45,221 nt of DNA. Origin: Streptomyces huasconensis (GTDB taxonomy: Bacteria; Actinomycetota; Actinomycetes; Streptomycetales; Streptomycetaceae). Location: assembly GCA_004010275.1 (NCBI GenBank), contig RBWT01000054.1, positions 1 through 45,221 on the forward strand, given 5' to 3'. Made by a program: the position numbers and the translations under genes. Under the pieces are notes generated by a model that made no database searches, was not told the origin of the DNA, and saw only the letters and a program-made list of their open reading frames with translations. Below are positions 27,297 through 36,606 of the stretch, one piece after another. The stretch's first letter is position 1. The number at the start of each line of letters is the position of its first letter.

Positions 27297-27847
27297 ATGA
27301 TCGGTGGACAGACAGCACTCACGGCGGACGTCTCGATGAGGCCCGTCACGCTCGACGACGCGGCGGCGCTCGCCCGCGCCTACCGGCGCAACCGCGCCCA
27401 TCTCGCCCCCTGGGACCCCGACCGGACCGAGGCCTTCTACACCACCGAAGGCCAGGAGGACCGGGTCCGGGGGCAGCTGGACGAGAGGGTGGCGGGCCGG
27501 AGCGCGCACTGGGTGCTCGTCGAGGGCGACGAGGTCGTCGGCCACGCCGCCCTGGTGAACATCGCGCTCGCCGCCCGCAGCGCGATCCTCGGGTACTGGA
27601 TCGACGCGGGGCAGGTCGGCAGGGGCCTCGCCTCCGCCGCCACCCGGCACGTCTGCGAGGTCGCCGCGGGCTCGGCCTGCACCGCGTCGAGGCCGGCACC
27701 CTGCTCCACAACACCGCCTCGCAGCGCGTGCTCGTCAAGTGCGGCTTCCACGAGTACGGCATCGCGCCGAAGTCCCTCTACATCAACGGCGCCTGGCGCG
27801 ACCACCGGCTCTTCCAGCGCATCCTCAACGACCGTCCCGCGTTCTGA
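27297..27847 (+). CDS. GNAT N-acetyltransferase (RimJ/RimL-like), one frameshift
   Basis: About 183 codons from ATG 27297. The first part reads MRPVTLDDAAALARAYRRNR, then AHWVLVEGDEVVGHAALVNI and YWIDAGQVGRGLASAATRHV, the acetyl-CoA loop (Q/RxxGxG/A) of RimJ/RimL-type enzymes. Near 27670 one base seems lost; the reading then continues GLHRVEAGTLLHNTASQRVL and VKCGFHEYGIAPKSLYINGA, ending LNDRPAF. These enzymes acetylate N-terminal or small-molecule amines. There is no ribosome-binding site; a TACGCT at 27284-27289 sits ~8 nt before ATG, which would suit a leaderless message. Confidence 0.85.
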
Positions 27848-27863
27848 ACGACCGTCCCGCGTG

Positions 27864-29390
27864 CTAGACGATGCCCTCCGCGACCTCGGCCTGTTCGCGG
27901 TCCGAGCCGTACGCCTGCGGGGTGCTGTACGAGCGGCGCGCCACGAACCACCACACCGTGGCCAGGACCAGCACCACGGCCAGCGCGATCGACGCGTAGT
28001 TCATCGAGCTGACCGTCACCGGCGAGGCCTGGGGCAGGCAGAACAGGACCGTCACGAACGCCACCCACACCACCGCGATCCAGCCGATGGGCCTGCTCCA
28101 GCGCCCCAGGTTCCACGGGCCCGGCCGGAAGCGGTCGCCCGCGCGCAGGCGCAGGAAGATCGGGATGGCGTAGGCGGGCGTGATGCCGATGACGTTGATG
28201 GCGGTCACGGCGGTGTACGCGGTCGCGGAGTACAGCGAGGGCAGGGCGATCAGGGCGGCGAGGCCCACCGACAGCCACACCGCGGGCACCGGGACCTGGG
28301 TGCGGGAGCTGACCTTGCGCCACAGCGCGGAGCCGGGCAGCGCGTTGTCGCGGGAGAAGGCGAACACCATGCGGCTCGCGGCGGCCGTCTCGGCGTTGCC
28401 GCAGAACAGCTGGGCCACGATCACGATGAGCAGCAGCGCCGTCGCCCCCGACTCGCCGAGCGCGTCGATCATGATCTGGGCGGGCGGCACCCCGGTCTCC
28501 GTGCCGAGCGTGCCCGCGTAGTCCTGGATCGCGAAGGTGAGCCCGGCGAGCAGCACGAAACCGGCGATCCACGACGCCCAGATGGCGCGCACGATGCCGC
28601 GCGCCGCGGTCACCGAGGCGTTGGAGGTCTCCTCGGAGAGGTGGGCGGACGCGTCGTACCCGGAGAACGTGTACTGCGCGAGGAGCAGGCCGATCGCCGT
28701 GACGTAGAGCGGGTTGTCCCAGCCGGTGCCGTTCTCGTATCTGCTGAGGACGTCCCCGATCGACTGGTGGTGGTCCGGCACGATCGCCAGCGCCCCGACG
28801 ATCACGGCCACCCCGGCCAGGTGCCACCACACGCTGATGGAGTTGAGCAGACTCACCAGGCGTACGTTGAACAGGTTCAGCAGGGCGTGCGCGAGCAGGA
28901 TGCACAGAAAGATCAGGAAGGTCTTCTCCGGGGTCGGCTCGAAGCCGAACCGGAGGTTCAGGAACGCCCCGGTGAACAGCGCCGCGCCGTAGTCGATGCC
29001 CGCGATCGCGCCGAGCAGCCCGAGCAGGTTCAGCCACCCGGTGTACCAGCCCCAGCGGCGCCCGCCGAGCCGGTCGGCCATGTAGTAGAGCGCCCCGGAC
29101 GTGGGGTAGGCGCTCGTGACCTCGGCGAGCGCGAGGCCCACGCAGAGCACGAAGAGCCCGACACCGGCCCAGCCCCAGAGCATGACGGCGGGGCCGCCGG
29201 TGTTCATGCCGAAGCCGTACAGCGTCATGCAGCCGGAGAGGATCGAGATCACGGAGAAGCTGATGGCGAAGTTGCCGAACCCGCCCATGCGGCGGGCCAG
29301 GACGGGCTGGTAGCCGAGTTCTCTGAGCTTCTGTTCCTCGTCCTGGCGCGGTGCCGGGCCGGTGCTCGACGACCAGGTGGTGCGGGACAC
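27864..29390 (-). CDS. APC-family amino acid/amine permease
   Basis: 508 codons from GTG 29390, preceded on the minus strand by a strong GGAGGT. Twelve hydrophobic segments follow a cytosolic N-terminus (ELGYQPVLARRMGGFGNFAI). Characteristic features are FGNFAISFSVISILSG in TM1 and SGYDASAHLSEETSNASVTA in the middle, as in the amino acid/choline/GABA permease (ACT) group. It is a proton-coupled importer in the plasma membrane; candidate substrates are GABA, choline-like amines or amino acids. The reading frame is open upstream through the neighbouring gene with no stop (see that entry), so a fusion is formally possible, but the good ribosome-binding site at GTG 29390 argues for separate translation. 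Confidence 0.85.
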   Translation of the reverse strand: MSRTTWSSSTGPAPRQDEEQKLRELGYQPVLARRMGGFGNFAISFSVISILSGCMTLYGFGMNTGGPAVMLWGWAGVGLFVLCVGLALAEVTSAYPTSGALYYMADRLGGRRWGWYTGWLNLLGLLGAIAGIDYGAALFTGAFLNLRFGFEPTPEKTFLIFLCILLAHALLNLFNVRLVSLLNSISVWWHLAGVAVIVGALAIVPDHHQSIGDVLSRYENGTGWDNPLYVTAIGLLLAQYTFSGYDASAHLSEETSNASVTAARGIVRAIWASWIAGFVLLAGLTFAIQDYAGTLGTETGVPPAQIMIDALGESGATALLLIVIVAQLFCGNAETAAASRMVFAFSRDNALPGSALWRKVSSRTQVPVPAVWLSVGLAALIALPSLYSATAYTAVTAINVIGITPAYAIPIFLRLRAGDRFRPGPWNLGRWSRPIGWIAVVWVAFVTVLFCLPQASPVTVSSMNYASIALAVVLVLATVWWFVARRSYSTPQAYGSDREQAEVAEGIV

Positions 29391-30452
29391 GGGGGTACCT
29401 CCGGGGGCGGGGTGGGCGGGAGCGGAGAGCGGGGGAGCGGGAAGGGGCCCCGCCGCGCCGAGCGCGTGTCGCCGGGAGGCGGCGAAGCAGCGGGAGCGGG
29501 CCTGGGCGAAGAGTTCGGCCGCCGCGTCCGCGTCACCGGGGGAGTGGGTGCGATACGTCCACGGCACGACCGTGTAGAAGGGGCCGAGGACCTCGAACAC
29601 CCGTGACGCGTCGTGGAAATGGTGCGCGCCCCACAGGGCGTGCGCCAAGTGGTTGAGGTCCAGGAGCGAGGTCGCCGTGGGCAGGGCGTGGTCGAACCAC
29701 AGCTGGAGGGCGCGCAGCGCGCCCCGCGTCGCGTCCTCCGCGATCCAGTGCAGGTCCAGCGCGCGTTCGTTGCCCGCTTCCCTGCGGTAACGCTCGACGT
29801 GCACGTACAACGGCAGCAGGTGCAGCGCCGAACCGGCGGGCGCGGAGGCCACCGCCCACTGCACGAAGTTGTACGCCTCGGTGAGCGGCCCGCCGGAGCG
29901 GCGCCCGTACACGAACTGGAGCATCCGGTGGTACGCCTCGCGGTTGCCCGGGTCCCGCTTGTCGGCCTCGGCCAGCAACTGCCAGGGGCCGGGGAAGAGC
30001 ATCGGCTCGGGAGGCGCCACCCGGTGCTCGTCCCACCGCTGGCTCTCGTCCAGCTGGGCCAGGGCGAGCAGGCAGATCCACGGCACCGGGTCCTCCGGCG
30101 ACAGGGACGACGCGGCGGCGCACGCGGCGACGGCGTCGCGCCACAGGTCGTTGGTCCGCCGGTGCCCCGCCCGGTGCGCGCGCAGGGCCCGTTCCACGAG
30201 GACCCGGGTGTGCAGGACGGCCGCCGAGGTGCTGCACGGCTCCTCGGCGCGCCAGATGTGCACCACGTCGGAGCCGGCGACGGCCGCCGCCAGGATCTGT
30301 GTACGTTGCGTCCACAGCCCCCAGTCGGGAGTCTCGGTCAGCAGGTTGCGGGTGGAGACCCACCGACCCGTCTTGAGGTCCTGGAGCACCGCGCGCAGCG
30401 GTTCGTCGTGGCCCGCCGGGTGGTACACGGGGCGGCCTGACGGCTTGGGCAT
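29391..30452 (-). CDS. Uncharacterised helical-repeat-like protein, in frame with the permease
   Basis: About 354 codons from ATG 30452, with AGAGGA just upstream. The protein is soluble and helical: LRAVLQDLKTGRWVSTRNLL, WGLWTQRTQILAAAVAGSDV, then WICLLALAQLDESQRWDEHR and YHRMLQFVYGRRSGGPLTEA, arranged like TPR/DUF4034-type helical repeats. It ends in a Pro/Ala-rich linker (SAPAHPAPGGTP). No stop codon occurs in any of the three minus-strand frames of the ~130-nt linker, and the main frame continues directly into the permease, giving a possible 862-residue product. Streptomycetes have similar stand-alone proteins of unknown function; I cannot say more. Two readings remain: a true fusion, or a lost stop/indel in the linker. 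Confidence 0.6.
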
Positions 30453-30611
30453 GGGTCCTCTGTCGGGGGAAGAGGCGGCTGTTGGTGGAGGAGGCGGCTG
30501 GACGGGCAACTGGCGGCTTGGCAAAGGGCGTTGTGGACGTTGTTCGGCGGTCAGTGTAGATCCGGGGCTTCCGGTTGCAAGGCGCTTCTTGGATCTTTTG
30601 CGACCGGTTTT

Positions 30612-30617
30612 TGTCAA
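30612..30617 (-). promoter_or_regulatory. Candidate -35 element for the helical-repeat/permease unit
   Basis: A perfect TTGACA on the minus strand (plus TGTCAA at 30612-30617), 160 nt before ATG 30452. The downstream -10 is poor (AAGATC or ATCCAA at 15-17 nt). The 270-bp region 30453-30722 has no gene and is the shared divergent promoter for this unit and the FGGY kinase operon. Confidence 0.35.
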
Positions 30618-30686
30618 CACGGCGCGCCGATCGCCCACTTGGTGTCCCATTGCAGTCCAGTTGCCGACCGTTGCCGTCCCGTTCCC

Positions 30687-30713
30687 TTGACGCCCTCCGT
30701 CCCCCTGTAGCAG
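30687..30713 (+). promoter_or_regulatory. Candidate promoter of the FGGY operon
   Basis: TTGACG at 30687-30692 and TAGCAG at 30708-30713 with a 15-nt spacer, about 10 nt before GTG 30723. No Shine-Dalgarno sequence lies between, so transcription would start close to the start codon (leaderless type). Confidence 0.35.
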
Positions 30714-30722
30714 TCTTCCGCG

Positions 30723-32182
30723 GTGATCAGCTATGAGCGGCCCGCGGCGCGGCACCCCGTGCTCGCCGTCGACCAGGGCACCTCCGGGACGAAGGCCCTC
30801 GTGGTCTGCCCGGAGCGCGGCGTGATCGGCTCGGGCGCGGCAGCCGTGCGGCCCCGCCACCTTCCCGGTGGCCTGGTGGAGGCCGAGCCTGCCGAGCTGC
30901 TCTCCTCGACCTCGACGCGGGCCGGCAGGCGCTGGCCGACGCGGGGGAGCCGGTGGCCGCCGTCGGCCTCGCCAACCAGGGCGAGACGGTCCTGGCCTGG
31001 GACCCGCACTCGGGGGAACCGCTCACCCAGGCCCTCGTCTGGCAGGACCGCCGAGCCGCCACGATCTGCGACGAAATGGCGCCGCACGCAAGGGAGTTGA
31101 AGCAGCTCACCGGCCTTCCGCTCGACCCGTACTTCGCCGCTCCGAAGATGGCGTGGATACGCCGCCACCTCACCCGGCAGGGTGTGGTCACGACCAGCGA
31201 CGCCTGGCTCGTCCACCACCTCACCGGCGCCTTCGTCACCGACGCCGCGACGGCGGGCCGCACCCAGCTCCTCGATCTCGACGACGTCACGTGGTCACCG
31301 CGCGCCCTGGACCTCTACGGACTCGCCGAGGAGCGCCTGCCCGCCGTCGTCGACGCCGCGGGCCCCGTCGGCACCACCACCGCGTTCGGCCCCGAGATCC
31401 CGCTCACCGGGCTCCTCGTCGACCAGCAGGCCGCGCTGCTCGCCCAGGACGTCACGGAGCCCGGCAGCGCCAAGTGCACCTACGGCACCGGGGCGTTCCT
31501 GCTCGCCCAGACCGGCGCCCGGCCCCGCCGCGGCGACTCGGGGCTGGTCAGTTGCGTCGCCTGGCGGCTCGACGGGAAGAGCAGCTACTGCCTCGACGGG
31601 CAGGTCTACACCGTCGCCTCCGCCGTCCGCTGGCTCACGACCTCGGCGTGATCGGCGCGCCGAGGTCATCGACCCCGTCGGCTCCGCCGTCCCGGACGCG
31701 GGCGGTGTCACCTTCGTCCCCGCGCTGGCCGGCCTCGCGGCGCCCTGGTGGCGCGGCGACCTGCGCGGCACGCTGACCGGGCTCGGCCTCGACACCACCG
31801 CCGGGCACCTGGTCCGCGCCCTGTGCGAGGGCATCGCGCGCAGGTCGCCTCCCTCGCCGACGCGGTCGCGGCGGACCTGGGCGAGCCCCTGAGGAGCCTG
31901 CGCGTCGACGGTGGCCTGACGCGTTCGGCGCTGCTCATGCAGACCCAGGCCGACCTGCTCCAACTGCCGGTCGAGGTCTCAGCGTTGCCGGACGCCACCG
32001 CGCTCGGCGCCGCGGCCGTCGCCCGCGTCGGCCTCGATCCCGGCCTCGCGCTCACCGACGCGATCCCCGCGTGGCGGCCCGCCGCCGTCTACGAACCGCG
32101 GATCGGCGCGGACGAGGCGGCCGAACGCCTCGGGGGCTTCCGGTCGGCCGTGACGGCTCTCGTGGAACGTACGCCTTCATGA
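30723..32182 (+). CDS. FGGY-family carbohydrate/polyol kinase, four frameshifts
   Basis: About 487 codons after bridging, the family's normal length. From GTG 30723 the protein opens VLAVDQGTSGTKALVVC, the FGGY phosphate-1 motif. Breaks are near 30908 (then GLANQGETVLAWDPHSGEPL, QALVWQDRRAATICDEMAPH), 31640 and 31660 (around VRWLHDLGVIGAP / EVIDPVGSAVPDAGG) and 31845. The late motifs are KCTYGTGAFLLAQTG, FVPALAGLAAPWWRGDLRGT and LRVDGGLTRSALLMQTQADL with LPDATALGAAAVARVG, as in glycerol kinase relatives. Every break is consistent with one lost base, and conserved sequence surrounds each one. It would phosphorylate glycerol or a related polyol/sugar with ATP. Its TGA overlaps the next ATG (32179-32182), so the operon is translationally coupled. 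Confidence 0.8.
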
Positions 32183-33671
32183 GCGCCCGCACGGACGTCG
32201 TCGAGAGCGCCGCCGAGAGCGCTGGGCGGGTCACGAGGCGCGGGGCGACGCCGGACACGACGTACGACGTCATTGGTCGGCGCCGGAGTCGTGGGCACGG
32301 CCATCGCGCGCGAGCTGGCCCGCAGGCCGGGCTTGCGCGTCGCCGTGGTGGAGGCCTCGAACGACGTCGGAGAGGGTACGTCCAAGGCCAACACGGCGAT
32401 CCTGCACACCGGTTTCGACGCCGTGCCCGGCTCCCTGGAGTCCCGCCTCGTCCGCGAGGGCCGACGGCTCCTCACCTCGTACGCCGCCGAGTCCGGCATC
32501 CCCGTCGAACCGGTCGGCGCGCTCCTCGTCGCCTGGGACGAGGAGCAACTGGCCGCACTTACTGCCTTGTTGGCCAAGGCCGCCGCCAACGGCTACGACC
32601 AGGCGCGGATCATCGGCCCCGAAGAGGTCAGGTCCCGCGAGCCGCACCTCGGCCCCGGCGCACGCGCGCCTCGACGTGCCGGGGGGAGAGCATCATCTGC
32701 CCCTGGACGACGACCCTCGCGTACGCCACCCAGGCGGTCCGCGCGGGCGTCGACCTGCACCTCAACTGCCGGGTGCGACAGGTCGATCAGACCGAGGGGC
32801 GGCATGACCTGACGACGGACCGGGGCGTCGTGCGCACCCGGTACCTCGTCAACGCGGCGGGCCTGCACGCCGACACCGTCGACCGCCTGCTCGGCCACGA
32901 CGACTTCACCGTCACCCCGCGCCGCGGCCAGCTCATCGTCTTCGACAAGTTCGCCCGCGGCCTGCTCACCCACATCCTGCTGCCCGTCCCCACCGCACTC
33001 GGCAAGGGGGTCCTGGTCGCCCCCACCGTGTACGGCAACGTCCTCCTCGGCCCCACCGCCGAGGAAATGCACGACAAGACGGCCACCGCTTCGAGCGCCG
33101 AGGGCATCGCCGTGTTGCGCGAGAAGGGCCGGCGCATCCTGCCCGAACTGCTCGACGAGGAGGTCACCGCGGTCTACGCCGGACTGCGCGCCGCCACCGA
33201 GCACGACGACTACCGCGTCCGCGCCCACAAGGAACAGCGGTACGTCACGGTCGGCGGCATCCGCTCGACCGGGCTCACCGCCTCCCTGGCCATCGCCGCC
33301 CACGTCACCGAACTCCTCGGCACCACGGGCCTCGACCTCGCCCAACCCGGTGCGCTGCCGCCCGTGCGGATGCCCAACCTCGGTGAGGCCTTCCCGCGTC
33401 CGTACCAGCGTGCGGACCTCATCGCCGCCGACCCCGCGTACGGCACCGTGGTCTGCCACTGCGAGCGGGTGACGCACGGCGAGATCCGCGACGCGCTCGC
33501 GGGAACCGTCCCGCCCGGCTCACCGGACGGGCTGCGGTGCCGCACCCGGGCGCGCGGCGGACGCTGCCAGGGCTTCCACTGCGGGCCCGCGGTACGGGAA
33601 CTCTTCGAACAGGGCACGCGGTCGACCACGGTGAGCGGTGCGAACAGAGCGGGGAGTCGGTGTCCGGATGA
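32179..33671 (+). CDS. FAD-dependent glycerol-3-phosphate-dehydrogenase-like oxidoreductase (GlpA type), frameshifted
   Basis: The ATG overlaps the kinase stop. After DTTYDV, two bases seem missing (~32275), then the FAD dinucleotide fold VGAGVVGTAIARELARRPGL and VEASNDVGEGTSKANTAILH. A shift near 32665 leads to GESIICPWTTTLAYATQAVR, RYLVNAAGLHADTVDRLL, and GVLVAPTVYGNVLLGPTAEE, diagnostic of DAO/GlpA enzymes. The C-terminal BFD-like [2Fe-2S] domain is visible as VVCHCERVTHGEIRDAL and RGGRCQGFHCGP (cysteines CxC and CxxxxC). A further indel near the end probably brings the reading to TGA 33669-33671. It would oxidise the phosphate made by the kinase, passing electrons through the partner flavoprotein. 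Length (~500 residues) is normal for GlpA-like proteins. Confidence 0.78.
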
Positions 33672-33683
33672 GACGTGCGCGGC

Positions 33684-34908
33684 ATGGTCGACGTACTGGT
33701 CGTGGGCGCGGGACGGCGGGCCTCGCCACCGCCGCGGGGCTCGCGGCGGGGGGCGCGGGCGAGGTCGAGGTGGTCGACCGGGACCAGCAGGCGGGCGGCG
33801 CCGCACGGCACTGCGCGCACGGCGGCTTCGGCCGCCTCGGGCTGACCGGGCCGCAGTACGCGGAGCGCTGCGTGGCGGCGGCCGTCGGCGCCGGAGCCGA
33901 GCTGCGTACCGGCGTCACCGTCACCGGCTGGTCGGGTGCGCTCACCCTGGACACCACGAGCCCGCGCGGCCTGGAGCGGGTCACCGCCCGCGCCGTCGTC
34001 CTCGCCACGGGTGCGCGCGAACGTCCGCGCGCCGCACGCCTGGTGCCCGGCACGCGGCCCGCGGGCGTCTTCACCACGGGCGAGGTGCAGCGGGCGGTGC
34101 ACGGCCACCGGCAGCGGATCGGCACCCGGGCCGCGCGTCGGCGCGGAGCCGGTGAGCTTCACCGCCCTGCAGACGCTGCGGCGCGCGGGGTCGAGGTCGC
34201 GGCGCTGGTCACGGACGTACCCCCACCACCAGGCACCGCGGGCCCGCGCGGCCGGGGCCCGGCTGCTGCGCGGCGTTCCGCTGCTCGCGGACGCCACCGT
34301 CACCGAACTCCTCGGGCACGGCCGGCTGTCGGGCGTCCGGCTGCGGCACCGTGACGGCAGGGCGGCGCACATCGCCTGCGACACGGTGGTCTTCACCGGC
34401 GACTTCGTGCCCGACCATGAACTGGCCCGGCACGGCGGCCTGCCGCTCGACCCGGGAACCCGCGGCCCGGCTGTCGACAGCGCCTTCCGCGCCGCCGAGC
34501 GCGGCGTCTTCGCGGTCGGCAACGTCCTGCACGCCGCGGAACCGGCACGTGTGGTGGCCTGGGAGGGCGCGGCCGCCTCCGCGACGGTGCGGCGCTACCT
34601 CTCCGACGGGCGACTGGCCCTCGGCGTCGGTCCCGCTGCGGGTCACCGCGCCGCTGGCCTGGATCGCCCCCAACCGTCTGACCCCGGACGAACCGGGTGA
34701 CGGGACCGACGGGTTCACGCTGCGCACGACGGAGTTCCTCGCGCGTCCGACGCTGGTGGTCACCCAGGACGGCAGGACCCTGTACCGGGCGCGGCACCGA
34801 CGGCAGGCGATCCCGAACCGGCCGCTGCGCGTCCCCGGGGACTGGGCCTGCCGGGTCACGCGCGCGGCCGGCGCCGTGCGCGTCGCTCTCGGCACCGCGA
34901 GCGGGTAG
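33684..34908 (+). CDS. FAD/NAD(P)-binding oxidoreductase (GlpB/HcnB-like partner), frameshifted
   Basis: Begins at ATG 33684 (MVDVLVVGAG). Near 33715 a base is lost; the reading continues GLATAAGLAAGGAGEVEVVD. Later pieces are ERVTARAVVLATGARERPRA (the second ATG motif), VGAEPVSFTALQTLRRAG, VEVAALVTDV, GARLLRGVPLLADATVTELL, DTVVFTGDFVPDHELARHGG and GVFAVGNVLHAAEPARVVAW. Breaks near 34130, 34190, 34218 and 34632 separate them; at 34216-34220 a C5 run and at 34634 a CCC run look one base too long, so both kinds of indel occur. The last stretch reads TAPLAWIAPNRLTPDEPGDG, ending ALGTASG. It is a pyridine-nucleotide-disulfide-type flavoprotein that usually accompanies BFD-containing GlpA-like enzymes. 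About 405 residues in total. Confidence 0.72.
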
Positions 34909-34953
34909 CGCGCCCGTCCCGCACCCTCCGCGCACCCGCTCACTGCCGCACGC

Positions 34954-34969
34954 TCCCTCCTTCGAGGGA
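34954..34969. terminator. Small hairpin after the FGGY operon
   Basis: TCCCTC (34954-34959), CTTC tetraloop, GAGGGA (34964-34969), 46 nt after the last stop. A 6-bp stem without a T-run; a weak terminator candidate only. Confidence 0.4.
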
Positions 34970-35054
34970 TCGCGGTACGACGAGCGGCTCGGCAGGCTGT
35001 GACGGGAATCCGCAGATGGCCACGGCATGTCAGCCGAGGAGCGAAGGAGCGTCA

Positions 35055-35462
35055 ATGAGGCAGAAGTTCTCCGCACTGCTCGTGGCGGTGACCGCCGTGG
35101 CCGCCGCCGCGCTGCCGGTCTCCACGGCACGCGCGGCCGACGGGTACGACCGATGCCCCCAGGGCTACTACTGCATGTTCTCGGGCCTGGACGGAACCGG
35201 CGACATGATCAAACTCAGGGGGAACACCCCGGATCTCGCGGCACTCGGCATGGACGACCGGGCCAAGTCGGACTGGAACCGCACGGCCTCCACCATCTAC
35301 CTCTGGTCCGACGCCCACTACTCCGGCTGTACGGCTGTGACCTCCTCCGGCCCGACGGGCAAGGGCAACTTCTTCCCCACGTACCAGGACTTCTTCAGCT
35401 CGGTGCAGTTCGACGGGCCGGGTGGCCCGAGCTGCGGGACACCGCCCGGCGAGGGGAGCTGA
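35055..35462 (+). CDS. Secreted peptidase inhibitor family I36-like protein
   Basis: 135 codons from ATG 35055, with GAAGGAGC at 35043-35050. The signal peptide MRQKFSALLVAVTAVAAAAL... ends around TARAA. The mature ~105 residues have the I36/beta-gamma-crystallin-like pattern: CPQGYYCMFSGLDGTGDMIK, then DWNRTASTIYLWSDAHYSGC, with four cysteines likely in two disulfides. Family members such as SMPI inhibit metalloproteinases, but most Streptomyces homologues are untested. It is monocistronic by position. Confidence 0.85.
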   Translation: MRQKFSALLVAVTAVAAAALPVSTARAADGYDRCPQGYYCMFSGLDGTGDMIKLRGNTPDLAALGMDDRAKSDWNRTASTIYLWSDAHYSGCTAVTSSGPTGKGNFFPTYQDFFSSVQFDGPGGPSCGTPPGEGS

Positions 35463-35474
35463 GGCGGGGCCTCT

Positions 35475-36603
35475 CAGCCGAACCGCAGGATGCGCGGCGC
35501 GAAAGTGCCCTCGGGGCCTTCCGCGCGGCCGACCGACCACACCGTCCCCGTGCCCGGCACCCGGCCAGCCGCAGCGCCGAGGACTCGCCCTCACCGGCCA
35601 CCACGGGTTCGCTGTGGCCGGTGAAGGAACTCCCGTCCCAGGAAAGGAAGTCGGGCCCGGGCACGATCGGCGGATAACTGCCCGGTACGTCCCGTTTCTG
35701 TGAGCGGGACACCGCGACCCAGGCCAGCTCGCCGGACGCGCGGGGCGTCAGGGAGGTGATCCCGCCGAAGTCGGTGGGCACCGTCACGTGGCTCCAGGTC
35801 TGCCCGTCCCAGCGGACCAGCAGGGGTGGAATCGGTTTGCCCACGGCCCGCCGACAAAGCCGGCCGTGCCACCCGCCCACACCTCCGTCTTCGACACCGC
35901 GAGCACACTGCCCACCGCCGACCGGGGGAACCCGGACACGATCGTCTGCTCCCACGCCTGCCCGTCCCAATGCGACACGGCCGCGCCCGAGTGGGTCTCG
36001 CCCGCGGCCCAGACGTCGTCGGCCGCCTTGATGTGCAGGCCGTACACCGCGCCCGGTGGCGCCGGCATGTCCCGCCAGCCCCGCCCGTCCCGGCCGCAGC
36101 AGCACCTGCGCGCGTCCCGCGAGCCGATCAGCCAGGTCTCGCCGCCCCCGGTGACGACCTTGGTCAGCGCGACCCCGCCCGGCGGCCGTGCCTCGTGCCA
36201 GGCGTCGCCGTCGAAGGCGGAGCAGGCGCGCGCCGCCCGTGGAGTCGCGGCCGACCGCCCAGGCCGCGCTCGGTGAGGTCGTCGGCGACGGAGAGCAGCT
36301 CTCCCTGCCGGCCGGCGCCGGGCAGGCCCTGGCGCTGCCAGGCGGTTCCGTCCCAGCGCAGCATCAGCGGGAAGCCCGGCGCCTCACGTCCGACGGCGTC
36401 GGTGCCCACGGCCCACGCCCGGTCCGGTCCGAACGCCACGGCGTCGTTCAGCCCCGCCTGGGGGCGCACCTGCGCCGGAACCGGAACGTGCTGCCAGGAC
36501 GCGGACCCGGCCTCCGCCGCGGCGACGTCATGGCGGTGAGGATGGTCAGGGCGACGGCGAGGGCCGCGGCGACGAGTCTGCGTGCCATGGGTCTGCGTGC
36601 CAT
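35475..36603 (-). CDS. Secreted beta-propeller-like repeat protein 2, frameshifted
   Basis: Reads from ATG 36603 (GGAAGG 7-12 nt upstream, inside the previous gene's end). The signal peptide is RRLVAAALAVALTILTAM. Repeats of ~45-50 residues carry an aromatic signature: AVAFGPDRAWAVGTDAVGRE with PLMLRWDGTAWQR; then DDVWAAGETHSGAAVSHWDG; then TEVWAGGTAGFVGGPWANRF; then FLSWDGSSFTG. Such W/F-x-WDG repeats build beta-propellers of the BNR/galactose-oxidase-like sort. At least four frame changes are needed (around 36500, 36260, 36080 and 35850), with a further one near 35580; the last piece ends VWSVGRAEGPEGTFAPRILR plus FG at TGA 35475-35477. I cannot assign an activity. It is the second gene of a tandem pair, 3 nt after the first. 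Confidence 0.6.
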
Positions 36604-36606
36604 GGG

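Noticed and set aside
27864..30860. Extension of the helical-repeat/permease frame up to 30860
   Set aside because: The part upstream of ATG 30452 crosses the divergent promoter region and the kinase start and has no coding character.
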